Positions 1 through 8,779 of a DNA stretch of 43,301 nucleotides are shown piece after piece. Under the pieces are notes generated by a model. The model saw nothing but the letters and a program-made list of their open reading frames with translations, was not told the DNA's origin and made no database searches. The position numbers and the translations under genes are program-made. The number at the start of each line of letters is the position of its first letter. The stretch's first letter is position 1. Source of the DNA: Streptomyces scabichelini (GTDB lineage Bacteria; Actinomycetota; Actinomycetes; Streptomycetales; Streptomycetaceae); assembly GCF_011045015.1 (NCBI RefSeq), contig NZ_JAAKZY010000078.1:1-43301 (forward strand), written 5' to 3'.

Positions 1-1304
1 GCGGCGGGGCCGTGCAGCTGGGGGAGGGGCGCGAGATCGAAGACGAAGGGCAGCTCGACCGCGTGGGTGGCGCCGAGCTCTCCGTCCAGGGCCTGGGAGC
101 GCCAGGCGAACTCGTAGGCGTGGGTGGCGGACTGGGCATGGGTGGCATGTGCGTCGGCCAGGGCCCAGCTGCCGGCGCCGAACAGCGCGTCGCCCATGAT
201 GGCGGAGCGCAGCTCGCCGAAGGACGCCTCGGGGCGTGTCTTCCGGTACGTCTCGACGAGTTGCGAAGGATTTGGGTGCGAGCGCGCCGCCATGTCGTCG
301 ACGTCCCCGGCGGTCGAGGTGGAGTACTTGCCCACGGGGACCAGGTAGAGGTTTCCCTCTTCGGTGTTGGTCCCGACGAGCAGGTTGACATCGGCGCTCA
401 GGCCGGCGGCGACGGAATCGGCGGGCTGTCTGTCGAGGACCAGGCTGAAGGGACTGAGTCCGATCAGCGGGTCATGGTGCGTCTCGGTGTGCAGGTCGAT
501 GTCCGCGAGCTGGGAGGCGGCCTGGACCAGGCGCTCCTCGGAGATCTCCGCGAAGGCGTCGGCGTGCGGTTCGACGCCGAGGGCCTCGGCCGCTGCCTGG
601 GTGACGCGCGCGGCTTGCTCGGTGGTGAACGCGCCAAGCCCGCTGCCGCTTTGGACGATCGCCCGGTGGAAGAGGCCTGCGGCTTCAGGGGTGGCGAGGA
701 CGCCGCCGACGATGGTCGCCCCGGCCGACTGGCCGAAGACGGTGACGTTGTGCGGATCTCCGCCGAAGGCGGCGATGTTCTCCCGCACCCAGCGCAGCGC
801 GGCGACCACGTCGAGCAGGCCGCGGTTGGCGGGCGCCCCGGGCAGGTCGAGGAACCCGGCGATGCCGAGCCGGTAGTTGAGAGTGACGAGGACGACACCG
901 TCACGGGCGAAGGCGGACCCGTCGTACAGCGCGGACCGGGTCGAACCGGCGACGAATCCGCCGCCATGGACGAACACCATGACCGGTAGGTCGCCGTCCG
1001 CGGCCGCAGGCGTGAAGACGTTGACGGTGAGGTAGTCCTCGCCGCGGCTCCAACCGGTGCCGAAGTAGGGGGACATGTCCACGCTGCCGAGCTTGCGCTC
1101 GGATTGCGGCGCGTTGGGTCCCGGCACGGTGGCGTCCCGTACGCCGTCCCACGGCTCGTGCGGCTGCGGCGGAGCGAACCGGCCGGCGCCGCGGGGAGGG
1201 GCGGCGTAGGGGATGTTCAGGAAAGTGGCGGTGCCGTCCTTCTGGCGCAGGCCGCGGACCGCCCCCTGCGCGGTGGTCACGATGGGGTCGGGGTGGTGGT
1301 TCAC
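1..1304 (-). CDS. Type B carboxylesterase (para-nitrobenzyl esterase-like), C-terminus outside window
   Basis: Serine esterase of the alpha/beta-hydrolase fold that would hydrolyse carboxylic esters. About 434 residues are visible and the reading frame runs off the left edge. Family landmarks appear in order: an N-terminal substrate-pocket strand (FLNIPYAAPP), the oxyanion-hole motif HGGGF near residue 113, the nucleophile elbow GQSAGA with Ser193, and a GTNTEEG segment expected near the acidic residue. The start is GTG at 1304, chosen because a GGAAAGG ribosome site lies just upstream. No convincing signal peptide is seen, so it is probably cytoplasmic. It lies 21 bases behind the metallo-hydrolase gene on the same strand, so the two are probably one transcript. 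The natural substrate cannot be read from sequence. Confidence 0.9.
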   Translation of the reverse strand, partial: MNHHPDPIVTTAQGAVRGLRQKDGTATFLNIPYAAPPRGAGRFAPPQPHEPWDGVRDATVPGPNAPQSERKLGSVDMSPYFGTGWSRGEDYLTVNVFTPAAADGDLPVMVFVHGGGFVAGSTRSALYDGSAFARDGVVLVTLNYRLGIAGFLDLPGAPANRGLLDVVAALRWVRENIAAFGGDPHNVTVFGQSAGATIVGGVLATPEAAGLFHRAIVQSGSGLGAFTTEQAARVTQAAAEALGVEPHADAFAEISEERLVQAASQLADIDLHTETHHDPLIGLSPFSLVLDRQPADSVAAGLSADVNLLVGTNTEEGNLYLVPVGKYSTSTAGDVDDMAARSHPNPSQLVETYRKTRPEASFGELRSAIMGDALFGAGSWALADAHATHAQSATHAYEFAWRSQALDGELGATHAVELPFVFDLAPLPQLHGPA

Positions 1305-1325
1305 AGTGGTGCCTTTCCGCGGGCC

Positions 1326-2240
1326 TCAGCCCTGCTCGGTGTACGGGGCGAAGGGAGCCCAGCCCTTGATGGCGAATGTGCTGCCCTCGCGTGCCACTTC
1401 GGCGGCGCCGTGGCCGCCCAGGTGCGCGGGGATCACGAGTGCGTTGTTGTCGGCCGCCCAGCCCAGCACCTTGCGGCGGGTGGCGCGGGCACCCGCGGGG
1501 TCCTCGCAGAAGCAGCTGTTGGAGTCCGGCTCGAGGATCTGCACCGGGCTGTGCAGCATGTCGCCGACGAACACCGCGCGGTCCGTCCCGGAGGCGAGGG
1601 TCAGCACGGAGGAGCCGGGGGTGTGCCCGGGAGCCGCGTCCAGGCGCAGGTCGGCGTCGATCCGGTGGTTGTTCTCCCACAGCAGCGTCTGGCCGGCCTG
1701 GTGCACCGGGGCCACGCTGTCCTCGAAGACGTTCTGGTTGCCGCGGCCGAGCAGCGGCTTGTGGCCGTTTGCCGGGTTCCAGAAGTCGAAGTCGTCCTTC
1801 GGCATCAGATAGGTGGCGTTGGGGAAGGTGGGCACCCACTGCCGCCCGTCCAGGTATGTGTTCCAGCCGACGTGATCGACATGGAGATGCGTGTTGATCA
1901 CGATGTCCACGTCCTCGGGCTCGACGCCGGCCCGCGCGAGATTGGCCAGGAAGTCCGTTTTCAGGTGGCTCCAGACCGGCGCGTACGGGCGCTCCTTGTG
2001 GTTGCCCACACCGGTGTCGACGAGGATGGTCCTGCCCTCGCTGCGCAGCAGCCAGGTCTGGATCGCGGAATTCACGATATTGGTCTCGGAATCCAGAAAA
2101 TGTGGGGTCAGCCAGGGGGCGCCGTTTTCCCAGACGTCCTTCTTGCTTTCCGGGAAGAAGGTGTCGGGCGTCATTTCGACGGAACCGTAGTATTCCCATA
2201 CCCGGGTGACGGTGACGTTGCCGAGCTTGATCTGTTCCAT
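1326..2240 (-). CDS. Metallo-beta-lactamase-fold hydrolase
   Basis: 304-residue MBL-fold enzyme, probably binding two zinc ions. The metal motif THLHVDH (residues 117-123) is complete, followed by His206 in PGHTPGS, Asp227 in VFVGD and His273 in IPAHLGG, the expected order of ligands. Members of this group include lactonases, glyoxalase II-like thioesterases and arylsulfatase-like enzymes; size and motifs fit a small-molecule lactonase or esterase, but the substrate is not determinable. The start is ATG at 2240 with AAGGA seven bases upstream; longer readings upstream lack a ribosome site and look non-coding. It is first in a two-gene unit with the carboxylesterase and is divergent from the LAL regulator across 178 bases, which suggests that regulator controls it. 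Confidence 0.9.
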   Translation of the reverse strand: MEQIKLGNVTVTRVWEYYGSVEMTPDTFFPESKKDVWENGAPWLTPHFLDSETNIVNSAIQTWLLRSEGRTILVDTGVGNHKERPYAPVWSHLKTDFLANLARAGVEPEDVDIVINTHLHVDHVGWNTYLDGRQWVPTFPNATYLMPKDDFDFWNPANGHKPLLGRGNQNVFEDSVAPVHQAGQTLLWENNHRIDADLRLDAAPGHTPGSSVLTLASGTDRAVFVGDMLHSPVQILEPDSNSCFCEDPAGARATRRKVLGWAADNNALVIPAHLGGHGAAEVAREGSTFAIKGWAPFAPYTEQG

Positions 2241-2418
2241 GGGGAATCCTTGGAAATTCGGAGGTTTTCCTGGAACCGTACGAGTGGCCCCGGGACACGC
2301 GGTATCCGTCACGTGACTGCACCAAGCCGCATGCCCCGACCGGTCTTGGCCGCTTGTAGCCTGGGCGGCGGCAAGGCAAGACGGCTCCGCTCGAAGAGCC
2401 ACAGTTCCTGGAGACCCC

Positions 2419-5205
2419 GTGGACGATCACGCAGGCGGCCCCCGTGCGCTCGCTGGACCGGAGTCGGACGTGGGAAAGCCGATCGTCGGCCGGGACGCGG
2501 AACTGGCACGCCTCTTTCGTGCGGTGGACTCGGCGTCGGCCGACCCGGTTCTGATGCTGCTCGGCGACGTGGGCATGGGAAAGAGCGCACTGTTGGACTG
2601 TGCGGTGCGTCGGGCCGAAGCGAGCGGCGCTCGTGTCCTGCGCGCCCAGGGCAGCGAGTCGGAGTCAAGCCTCGCCTTCTCCGCCCTGCATCAGCTGCTG
2701 CGGCCGGTATCGGCTGCGGTGGACGAGCTGCCGGAGAGGCAGCGCGCGGCGCTGCACGGCGCGTTCGGTGCGGAGTCGGCCGCGGCGGAAACCGACCTGA
2801 TGCTGATCGGGGTTGCCGTCCTGGGCCTGCTCTCAGCCCTGGGAGACCGAGGGCCTGTGCTCGTGGTCCTGGACGACGCGCAGTGGTTCGACCGTGCATC
2901 CCTGGACGCACTGTTCTTCGCGGCCCGGCGGCTGGCAGGGGAACCGGTCACGATGCTGATCGCAGCCCGCGCCGGCGATCACCTCCCGGGGTTCGACCGG
3001 CACGTTGAGACGCTTACCCTGGGGCCGCTCGACAACGCCGCGGCCGGCCGACTGCTGGACCTGCAGCCGCAGCGCCCAACCGGCCGGATGAGGACCCAGA
3101 TCCTCGCCCAGGCCGACGGCAACCCGCTGGCACTGACCGAACTGGCGAAGACGGCCACCGCACACGAGACGGTCACGGGGCCGCCGCCCGCCGGCCCGCT
3201 CCCCGTCACCGATCACCTGGAGCGGATCTTCGCGGTCCGCCTGAACGGCCTGCCGACTCCCACCACGCGTGCCCTGCTGCTCCTGGCCGCCATGGACACC
3301 GTCGACTCCACCATCGCCGTCCCGGCCGCGCTGCCGGACGCCGAGGACGACGCATGGCCGCCCGCCGAGCAGGCCGGGCTGGTCCGGCGAACCGGCCGCG
3401 GCCTCCGGTTCAGCCACCCCCTGGTCCGGTCGGCCGTGTATCACGCCGCGTCCGCCGATGCCCGGCGCGCGGCCCACCTCGCGCTCGCCGAACTGCTGCG
3501 GGGCGAGCCGGACCGGCGAGCCTGGCACCTCGCCGCCGCCGCCACATCCCCAGACGCGGCCGTATCGGCGGAGCTGGAACAAACCGCCGACCGGGCCCGG
3601 CGCCGCGGCGGCCACGAGGCAGCGGCCAAGGCCCTTCAACGCGCCGCGGACCTCGCACCGCGCGGGGACAGTGCCCGGCTCCTTGTCGAGGCCGCCGCGG
3701 AGGCCGTGCTCACCGGTGACCTCGCCTGGGTCGAGGTACTTGCCTCCGCGGTACGGGCACGTACCGACGACGCGTCGCTCCTGGCAGACGCCACCGCGCA
3801 GGTCGGACGACTGGCAGCACTGACCGTGCGCCACACCGTGGTCTTCTCCCGACTGGCCGACGCCGCCGAGGAGTTGGCCCTCGCGCAGCCAGCCACCGCG
3901 CTGGACCTCCTGGCCGGCGCCGCCGTGGTCCGCTTCTACTGCGGAGAGGATGTCCAACAGCACCGCATCCAGGCCGTCCTGCAGAGCCTTCCCGAGGACG
4001 CGTCACCTGCATGGCTACGCACCTGGGTACGGGCCGTGACCGACCCTTTCGGCAACAGGGCCGAACTGCTCTTGCTGCTCCCGCAGGTCGCAGCCGAAGC
4101 GCGACGCCACCCCGACCGGCTCACCGCTTTCGCGATCATGGCGTGGCTGCTGGACGAGACCCCGCAGGCCGTCCGCGCCTTCGACGAGGCCTTCGACCAC
4201 TGGGGCATGCGCGGACCGCTGCCAGAGGGTCTGGGCGGCGCGGCTGCCTGGAGCTATGTGGAACAAGGAAAGTGGGGGCGGGCCCGGGAGGCATGCGCCC
4301 GCAGCAGCGCGCTCGGTTCGACGGCCGGCCTCGATCACGCCGTGGCATGTGCGGCCGCCGTGGACGCCACCGTGCTGGCTTACCAGGGTGACGCGACGGC
4401 AGCCCGCGCCCGGGCCGAGGACGCGCTCGCCATGATCGACCCGCTGGAGAGCCGCTCGGTCTGCGTCTATGCCCGTCGTGCGCTCGGCGCCGCGGCTGCC
4501 GCGGAAGGCGCGCACGAGGCGGCGTACGACCAACTCCGCATGGTCTTCACGGCAGATGGCGCACCCGTGCACTACCACGCCTCCTATCCGGCCTTCGCGG
4601 ATCTGGCCGCCGCCGCCGTGCGCAGCGGCCGGCGCGAGGAGGCCGCCGCGATCGTCGAGCGTGCCGCACGCGTCCTCGCGGCGGGCGCCTCACCCCGACT
4701 GCGCGCGCTGATCTGCCGCGCGCGTGGCCTGCTGGCAGACCCCGAGGACGCCGAGCCGCACTTCCGGGCGGCCCTGGCCGACCCTGTACTGGAACACTGG
4801 CCCTTCGAACGCGCCCAGACCCTGCTGGACCTCGCCGAGTGGCTGCGGCGCCGTCGACGCATCGCAGAGGCGCGAGCGCCGCTCACCGAGTCGCTGGAAA
4901 CCTTCCGGCGTCTGGGCGCGCGCCCGTGGATCGAGCGCGCCCGGGCCGAATCGCGCGCCGCCGGCCTCGACGTCACGGACTCCACCCCCGACGCGCTTGC
5001 CGAACTCTCCCCGCAACAGCAGCAGATCATCAGGCTCGCCGCCCGCGGACTGACCAACCGTGAGATCGGCGAGAAGCTCTTCCTCTCCCCGCGCACGGTC
5101 AGCTCGCATCTCTACCGCAGCTTCCCCAAGCTGGGCATCACCGCCCGCTCCCAGCTGCGCGACCTCATCGAGGACACCCTCGCCATGGCCGACCACCAGG
5201 AATGA
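2419..5205 (+). CDS. LAL-type LuxR family transcriptional regulator with AAA ATPase domain
   Basis: 928-residue regulator of the MalT/LAL class. An N-terminal NTPase domain has Walker A GDVGMGKS (residues 49-56) and Walker B VLVVLDDAQWFD. A long alanine-rich helical middle resembles TPR-type repeats. A C-terminal LuxR helix-turn-helix follows (LSPQQQQIIRLAARG, then LTNREIGEKLFLSPRTVSSH, near residues 868-920). Such proteins are usually activators gated by a ligand and ATP. The GTG start at 2419 has GGAG six bases upstream. It is divergent from the metallo-hydrolase/esterase pair and sits upstream of the exporter gene, so either or both may be targets. The inducer is unknown. Confidence 0.93.
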   Translation: MDDHAGGPRALAGPESDVGKPIVGRDAELARLFRAVDSASADPVLMLLGDVGMGKSALLDCAVRRAEASGARVLRAQGSESESSLAFSALHQLLRPVSAAVDELPERQRAALHGAFGAESAAAETDLMLIGVAVLGLLSALGDRGPVLVVLDDAQWFDRASLDALFFAARRLAGEPVTMLIAARAGDHLPGFDRHVETLTLGPLDNAAAGRLLDLQPQRPTGRMRTQILAQADGNPLALTELAKTATAHETVTGPPPAGPLPVTDHLERIFAVRLNGLPTPTTRALLLLAAMDTVDSTIAVPAALPDAEDDAWPPAEQAGLVRRTGRGLRFSHPLVRSAVYHAASADARRAAHLALAELLRGEPDRRAWHLAAAATSPDAAVSAELEQTADRARRRGGHEAAAKALQRAADLAPRGDSARLLVEAAAEAVLTGDLAWVEVLASAVRARTDDASLLADATAQVGRLAALTVRHTVVFSRLADAAEELALAQPATALDLLAGAAVVRFYCGEDVQQHRIQAVLQSLPEDASPAWLRTWVRAVTDPFGNRAELLLLLPQVAAEARRHPDRLTAFAIMAWLLDETPQAVRAFDEAFDHWGMRGPLPEGLGGAAAWSYVEQGKWGRAREACARSSALGSTAGLDHAVACAAAVDATVLAYQGDATAARARAEDALAMIDPLESRSVCVYARRALGAAAAAEGAHEAAYDQLRMVFTADGAPVHYHASYPAFADLAAAAVRSGRREEAAAIVERAARVLAAGASPRLRALICRARGLLADPEDAEPHFRAALADPVLEHWPFERAQTLLDLAEWLRRRRRIAEARAPLTESLETFRRLGARPWIERARAESRAAGLDVTDSTPDALAELSPQQQQIIRLAARGLTNREIGEKLFLSPRTVSSHLYRSFPKLGITARSQLRDLIEDTLAMADHQE

Positions 5206-5402
5206 GGCCACGCCTGGCGACAGAAGCAGTCAGCTGACGCATACCGGGCGGCCTCCCGCCGAACCAGACTGGCCACGAGGCGAAGGCGGCAGCGCACCTC
5301 TTCTCCTGTGAACCCCGATGCCCGCCTGACTCCGGCTCACATGACCTCGCCTTCGTCGCGGCCGGACGGGAACGGCCCACCGCGTCGAAGGAACGGAAAT
5401 CC

Positions 5403-7100
5403 ATGGTGGCTGCGAAGACAGCGTCGCTCTGGGACCGGTTCGCCCCAGCCGACCCGGGGCTGCTGCGTCTGGCCGCCGGGCTGCGAGCCGTCCTCGGCCT
5501 CACTCTCGCCCTGGCCGCGCTGGCCGTACTGGATCAGCCCTCTGCCGTCCTCCTGGCCGGCGGCTTCACGGCCGTGGTCACCTCGTTGGCGATCAGCGAC
5601 CTGCACCCCCGCAACCAGTTTCGTACCCTCCTCGCCGGGGCGCCCGTGACCCTGGCCGCCCTGACGACCGGGGGATTGCTCGCCTCTCTCTCCCTCGCCT
5701 CCCACTTGGCCTTCCTGCTGCTGATCTTCGCCGCGGTCTACGCCCGCCGCTTCGGACGACGCGGCCTGGACCTCGGGATCTTCGCCTTCATGGCCTACTT
5801 CCTGTCCCAGTTCGCCGGTATCCATCCCCATCAACTCCCGCAACTGGCAGGGGCGTTGGCCGTCTCCTTCACGACAGCCGCAGTTGCTCGCTTCTGCCTG
5901 GTGCCCGCGACGTCGTACGGAATCCTGACCCGCCTCAGGGCGGCATTCGACAGACGCCTTCGTGATACCCAGCAGGCCATGTCGGAGCTACGGACAGACA
6001 GCGCAGGCAGTGCCCGCAGACTCGAACGCCGTCTCCAACGACTGCACACCTCCGCGCAGCTGATTCAGGAATTCCTGTATGAGGCTCCGACCGCGCACCT
6101 CCGCGACACGACTGTGGAACTGGAGCGGACCGCACGAGAGGACGCGAAAGCGCAGCGCCTCGGAGTACGCGCGATCCGCGCGTCGAAGGATCCGGCGGCG
6201 CCCTCCGTCAACGCCGTGACGAAGCCGGAGACGGTGGACCAGACGAATCCCGTAGAGCGTGACCACATCATGCTCCGTCCGACGGCGACACAGCCCGCAG
6301 GCCCGTCGCGGTACACGACGCGGCAGGCGTGCCAGGTGACCGCCGCGGCCGCGATCGCCATGTTCGTCGGGCATGTGGTCTCACCGCACCAGTGGTACTG
6401 GGCCGTGGCCACGGCATGGGTCGTCTTCATCAACGCCGCGCACACCGGCGACATCCTGCTGCAAAGCGGCCGGAGGCTGATCGGCACCGTCGCTGGGGTG
6501 CCCTTCGGATACGGCCTCGCCGTCGTGGCAGCCGGGCATACGTCCCTGGCCCTGGGTTTCCTCCTCGCCTGCGTTTTCGGCATGTTCTACACGCCGCCCG
6601 GCAGCTACTGGGCGGTGACCTTCTTCATCACCGGCTCCCTCAGCATGGTGCTCGCACTCCTGCACACGCTCTCACCGGAGCTACTCTCGCTGCGCATCCA
6701 GGAGACCGCTCTGGGGGCCGGGTGCGGGATCCTCGCCGCGCTACTGGTCGTTCCCACGACTGTCCGCACGGTAGCCGACGAGCATCTGAGGGAGCTGCTC
6801 GCCATCCTCGACCACCTCATGTGCTGCACGCCGCCGCAGACAGAAGCCATGAGGCCCACACCCGCTGCACGCGATCTTGACCAAGCACTGGAAGCCTTCC
6901 GCAAAGCCTGCCGCCCCCTCGTACACCCACTCAATCCCCGCCGCGCCGAACTCGCCCGGACCCGCTGCCTGCTCGAGCACGTGGAAACCGCCGCCTTCCA
7001 CGCGCGAAGCCTCGCCACCGAAACCGGATACATCCCGGCCGGCCGGGGCGGAGCGAGAAACATCGACCGAGACCACCAGCACATCCGCCAACTGCGATAG
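5403..7100 (+). CDS. FUSC family membrane protein (aromatic acid/fusaric acid exporter type)
   Basis: 565-residue integral membrane protein with the two-block layout of FUSC-family efflux proteins. A first hydrophobic block of about five or six helices covers residues 20-165. A soluble, charged, coiled-coil-like region covers about 175-300. A second hydrophobic block (about 305-455) has the WYWAVATAWVVF signature and a GRRLIGTVAGVPFGY motif, which is well conserved in FUSC domains. A soluble C-terminal tail follows. These transporters typically export aromatic acids or similar drugs. The start is ATG at 5403 with AAGGA about 11 bases upstream. It lies 197 bases after the LAL regulator, so it may have its own promoter. 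The substrate is unknown. Confidence 0.85.
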   Translation: MVAAKTASLWDRFAPADPGLLRLAAGLRAVLGLTLALAALAVLDQPSAVLLAGGFTAVVTSLAISDLHPRNQFRTLLAGAPVTLAALTTGGLLASLSLASHLAFLLLIFAAVYARRFGRRGLDLGIFAFMAYFLSQFAGIHPHQLPQLAGALAVSFTTAAVARFCLVPATSYGILTRLRAAFDRRLRDTQQAMSELRTDSAGSARRLERRLQRLHTSAQLIQEFLYEAPTAHLRDTTVELERTAREDAKAQRLGVRAIRASKDPAAPSVNAVTKPETVDQTNPVERDHIMLRPTATQPAGPSRYTTRQACQVTAAAAIAMFVGHVVSPHQWYWAVATAWVVFINAAHTGDILLQSGRRLIGTVAGVPFGYGLAVVAAGHTSLALGFLLACVFGMFYTPPGSYWAVTFFITGSLSMVLALLHTLSPELLSLRIQETALGAGCGILAALLVVPTTVRTVADEHLRELLAILDHLMCCTPPQTEAMRPTPAARDLDQALEAFRKACRPLVHPLNPRRAELARTRCLLEHVETAAFHARSLATETGYIPAGRGGARNIDRDHQHIRQLR

Positions 7101-7351
7101 CGGCTTGGCCAGTTCAACAGAGCACAGCCACAGGCTGCCCGCTACGCGGACCGACCGACCCCCGCGCCAAGATGATCTCCGCCTACGAAAATCTTGCCAG
7201 AGCCACTTCAACTCGTACGCCGACCGTCTGGCGGCCCTGCGGGACGCCTGCCGCCGCGGCGAGGTCTGCCAGCCGCTGGACTGGGGCTCCCGAGCGTTCG
7301 TGGATAAGGGCCTTGCCGCCCCGCCTGGCCTGGCCTGGCCTGGGCCAACGG

Positions 7352-8197
7352 TCACGGCGCCGCGCCGGGAGGGCCCAGCTGGGCCAGTGCGGTGGCGCTC
7401 GGGCTGCCGGGATCTGCGGTGTAGAGCACCAGCCGCAGGCTGGTGCCGGGCATGAGCAGGGTTTGCCGGTCCAGGTCCAGCTCGCCGAGTTCGGGATGAT
7501 GCAGGCGTTTGCTCAGCGTCGGCCGGGGGCGCACGTCGTGGCTGCGCCAGCCGGCGACGAAGTCCGGGGTGTGCGCGGCGTATTCGTTGACCAGCTCGCC
7601 CAGCGCACGGTCCGCCGGGTGGCGGGCGCCGGCCGCGCGCAGGTGGGCGGCGGACTGCCGGGCGAAGTCGCCTTCCGCGCCGACGGGGGCCGAGCAGAGG
7701 GTGTCGCCCAGCCGGATGGCGAGGCGCACGGTGTTGCGCTCGTGGACGGGCAGCTGCGCGAAGTCGATGATCAACGCGACCGCCGCAGCGTTCCAGGCCA
7801 CGATGTCCTCCAGGTCGTTCACCAGATAGGCGGGTATCGGCCCGAGCCGGTGCAGCAGTCGGCGTGCATCGGCAGGCACCGGCGCACGATCGGCGTCCGT
7901 ACTGGGCGGGATCTGCCCGGCCAGCCGTGCCAGGTGCTCACGCTCTGTGGCGGTGAGGCGCAGCGCCGTGCCCAGCGCGGTCAGCACCTGCGGCGACGGA
8001 CGCGGCGCGCGGGCCTGCTCCAGTCGCTCGTAGTAGCTCGTGGACACCCCGGCCAGGGCGGCCACCTCTTCCCGGCGCAGCCCGGGGGTGCGCCGGGCAC
8101 GCAGGCCGGGTGGGTGGACGGCCGTGGCCGGCATCTGGGCCGGGCGCAGCGCCTCCCGCCGACGGCGCAGAAAGTCGGCCAGTTCTCCTCTGCTCAC
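7352..8197 (-). CDS. Helix-turn-helix transcriptional regulator with MmyB-like sensor domain
   Basis: 281-residue regulator with an N-terminal Xre-type helix-turn-helix (GLRREEVAALAGVSTSYYERLEQ, residues about 38-60) and a C-terminal MmyB-type ligand-binding domain. LVNDLEDIVAWNAAA and LRLVLYTADPGSPSATALA are typical of that domain. In actinomycetes these proteins commonly repress a divergent short-chain oxidoreductase gene and are thought to sense fatty-acid-like or hydrophobic ligands. The GTG at 8197 is preferred because it begins the recognisable domain; a longer in-frame extension to 8290 would run through the palindrome at 8234-8248. It is divergent from the SnoaL-like/NmrA-like pair and probably controls both transcripts. 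Confidence 0.9.
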   Translation of the reverse strand: MSRGELADFLRRRREALRPAQMPATAVHPPGLRARRTPGLRREEVAALAGVSTSYYERLEQARAPRPSPQVLTALGTALRLTATEREHLARLAGQIPPSTDADRAPVPADARRLLHRLGPIPAYLVNDLEDIVAWNAAAVALIIDFAQLPVHERNTVRLAIRLGDTLCSAPVGAEGDFARQSAAHLRAAGARHPADRALGELVNEYAAHTPDFVAGWRSHDVRPRPTLSKRLHHPELGELDLDRQTLLMPGTSLRLVLYTADPGSPSATALAQLGPPGAAP

Positions 8198-8233
8198 CCG
8201 GCCAGGTTGGCACAACGGCACTCGGCTTATCCA

Positions 8234-8248
8234 CGGACCAGTGGTCCG
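8234..8248. promoter_or_regulatory. Perfect palindrome, candidate operator for the MmyB-like regulator
   Basis: CGGACCA-G-TGGTCCG is a perfect 7-1-7 inverted repeat in the 135-base divergent gap. A second overlapping pair, CCAGTG (8238-8243) and CACTGG (8254-8259), extends the symmetry. The position between divergent genes suits autorepression plus control of the oxidoreductase pair. Binding by the adjacent regulator is inferred. Confidence 0.6.
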
Positions 8249-8332
8249 GGGCTCACTGGTGCGTTCCACGGCACCGCCCCGTGCGCCCACTCTGGTGCGG
8301 TCACACGTCCTGCTGAACGCTGGAGAATCACC

Positions 8333-8779
8333 GTGTCACCACGCACTTCCGAAGAGACCTTTGGCCAGTTGCTGGAGCTGCTGCTGGCCAAAGACATGGA
8401 TGCCATCGCCGATCTGTGGGCGGAGTACGGCACCGCCGAGTTCCCCTTCGCCGAAGGGGCCTCACCGAGACGGCTGACCGGACGTGAGGCCGTCCGGGGC
8501 TATCTGGCCGGCTACCCGGACCTGGTGGACGTGCAGGCGATCCCGACCCTCACCGTGCGCCACACGGACCAGCCGGACACCATCGTGGTGGAGTTCACCG
8601 CGCGCGGCCGCACGGTGGCCACCGACGAGCCGTACCAGTTGGACTACATCACGGTGCTCACCACCCACCAGGGCCTGATCACCCGTTATCGGGACTACTG
8701 GAACCCGTTGGCCGCGGCCTCAGCGGCCGGCACGCTGCCCGAACTGCTCGGCTCGCTGCGCTCGCAGGCCACCCGATGA
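8333..8779 (+). CDS. SnoaL-like / NTF2-fold protein
   Basis: 148-residue protein of the SnoaL-like polyketide cyclase or nuclear-transport-factor-2 fold. The start FGQLLELLLAKDMDAIADLWAEYGTAEFPFA, a GREAVRGYLAG segment in the middle and YRDYWNPLA at the end are the hallmarks of this fold. These small cone-shaped proteins bind hydrophobic small molecules and act as isomerases, hydrolases, dehydratases or simple binders. The GTG start at 8333 has GGAG about eight bases upstream. Its TGA overlaps the ATG of the next gene (ATGA), which implies coupled translation and a shared task. It is probably controlled by the divergent MmyB-like regulator. Confidence 0.88.
   Translation: MSPRTSEETFGQLLELLLAKDMDAIADLWAEYGTAEFPFAEGASPRRLTGREAVRGYLAGYPDLVDVQAIPTLTVRHTDQPDTIVVEFTARGRTVATDEPYQLDYITVLTTHQGLITRYRDYWNPLAAASAAGTLPELLGSLRSQATR

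Noticed and set aside
901..2430. Long 509-codon open frame on the minus strand
   Set aside because: It is the high-GC shadow of the MBL hydrolase and esterase genes; its composition is arginine/proline/glycine-rich with no family motifs.
1104..3008. 634-codon plus-strand open frame
   Set aside because: Antisense or out-of-frame to the MBL hydrolase and LAL genes, with low-complexity composition.
7101..7351. Possible small gene between the FUSC gene and the MmyB-like regulator (protein-like NSYADRLAALRDACRRGEV)
   Set aside because: The frame overlaps no ribosome site and ends in CCTGG repeats. It may be a scrap but the family is not recognisable.
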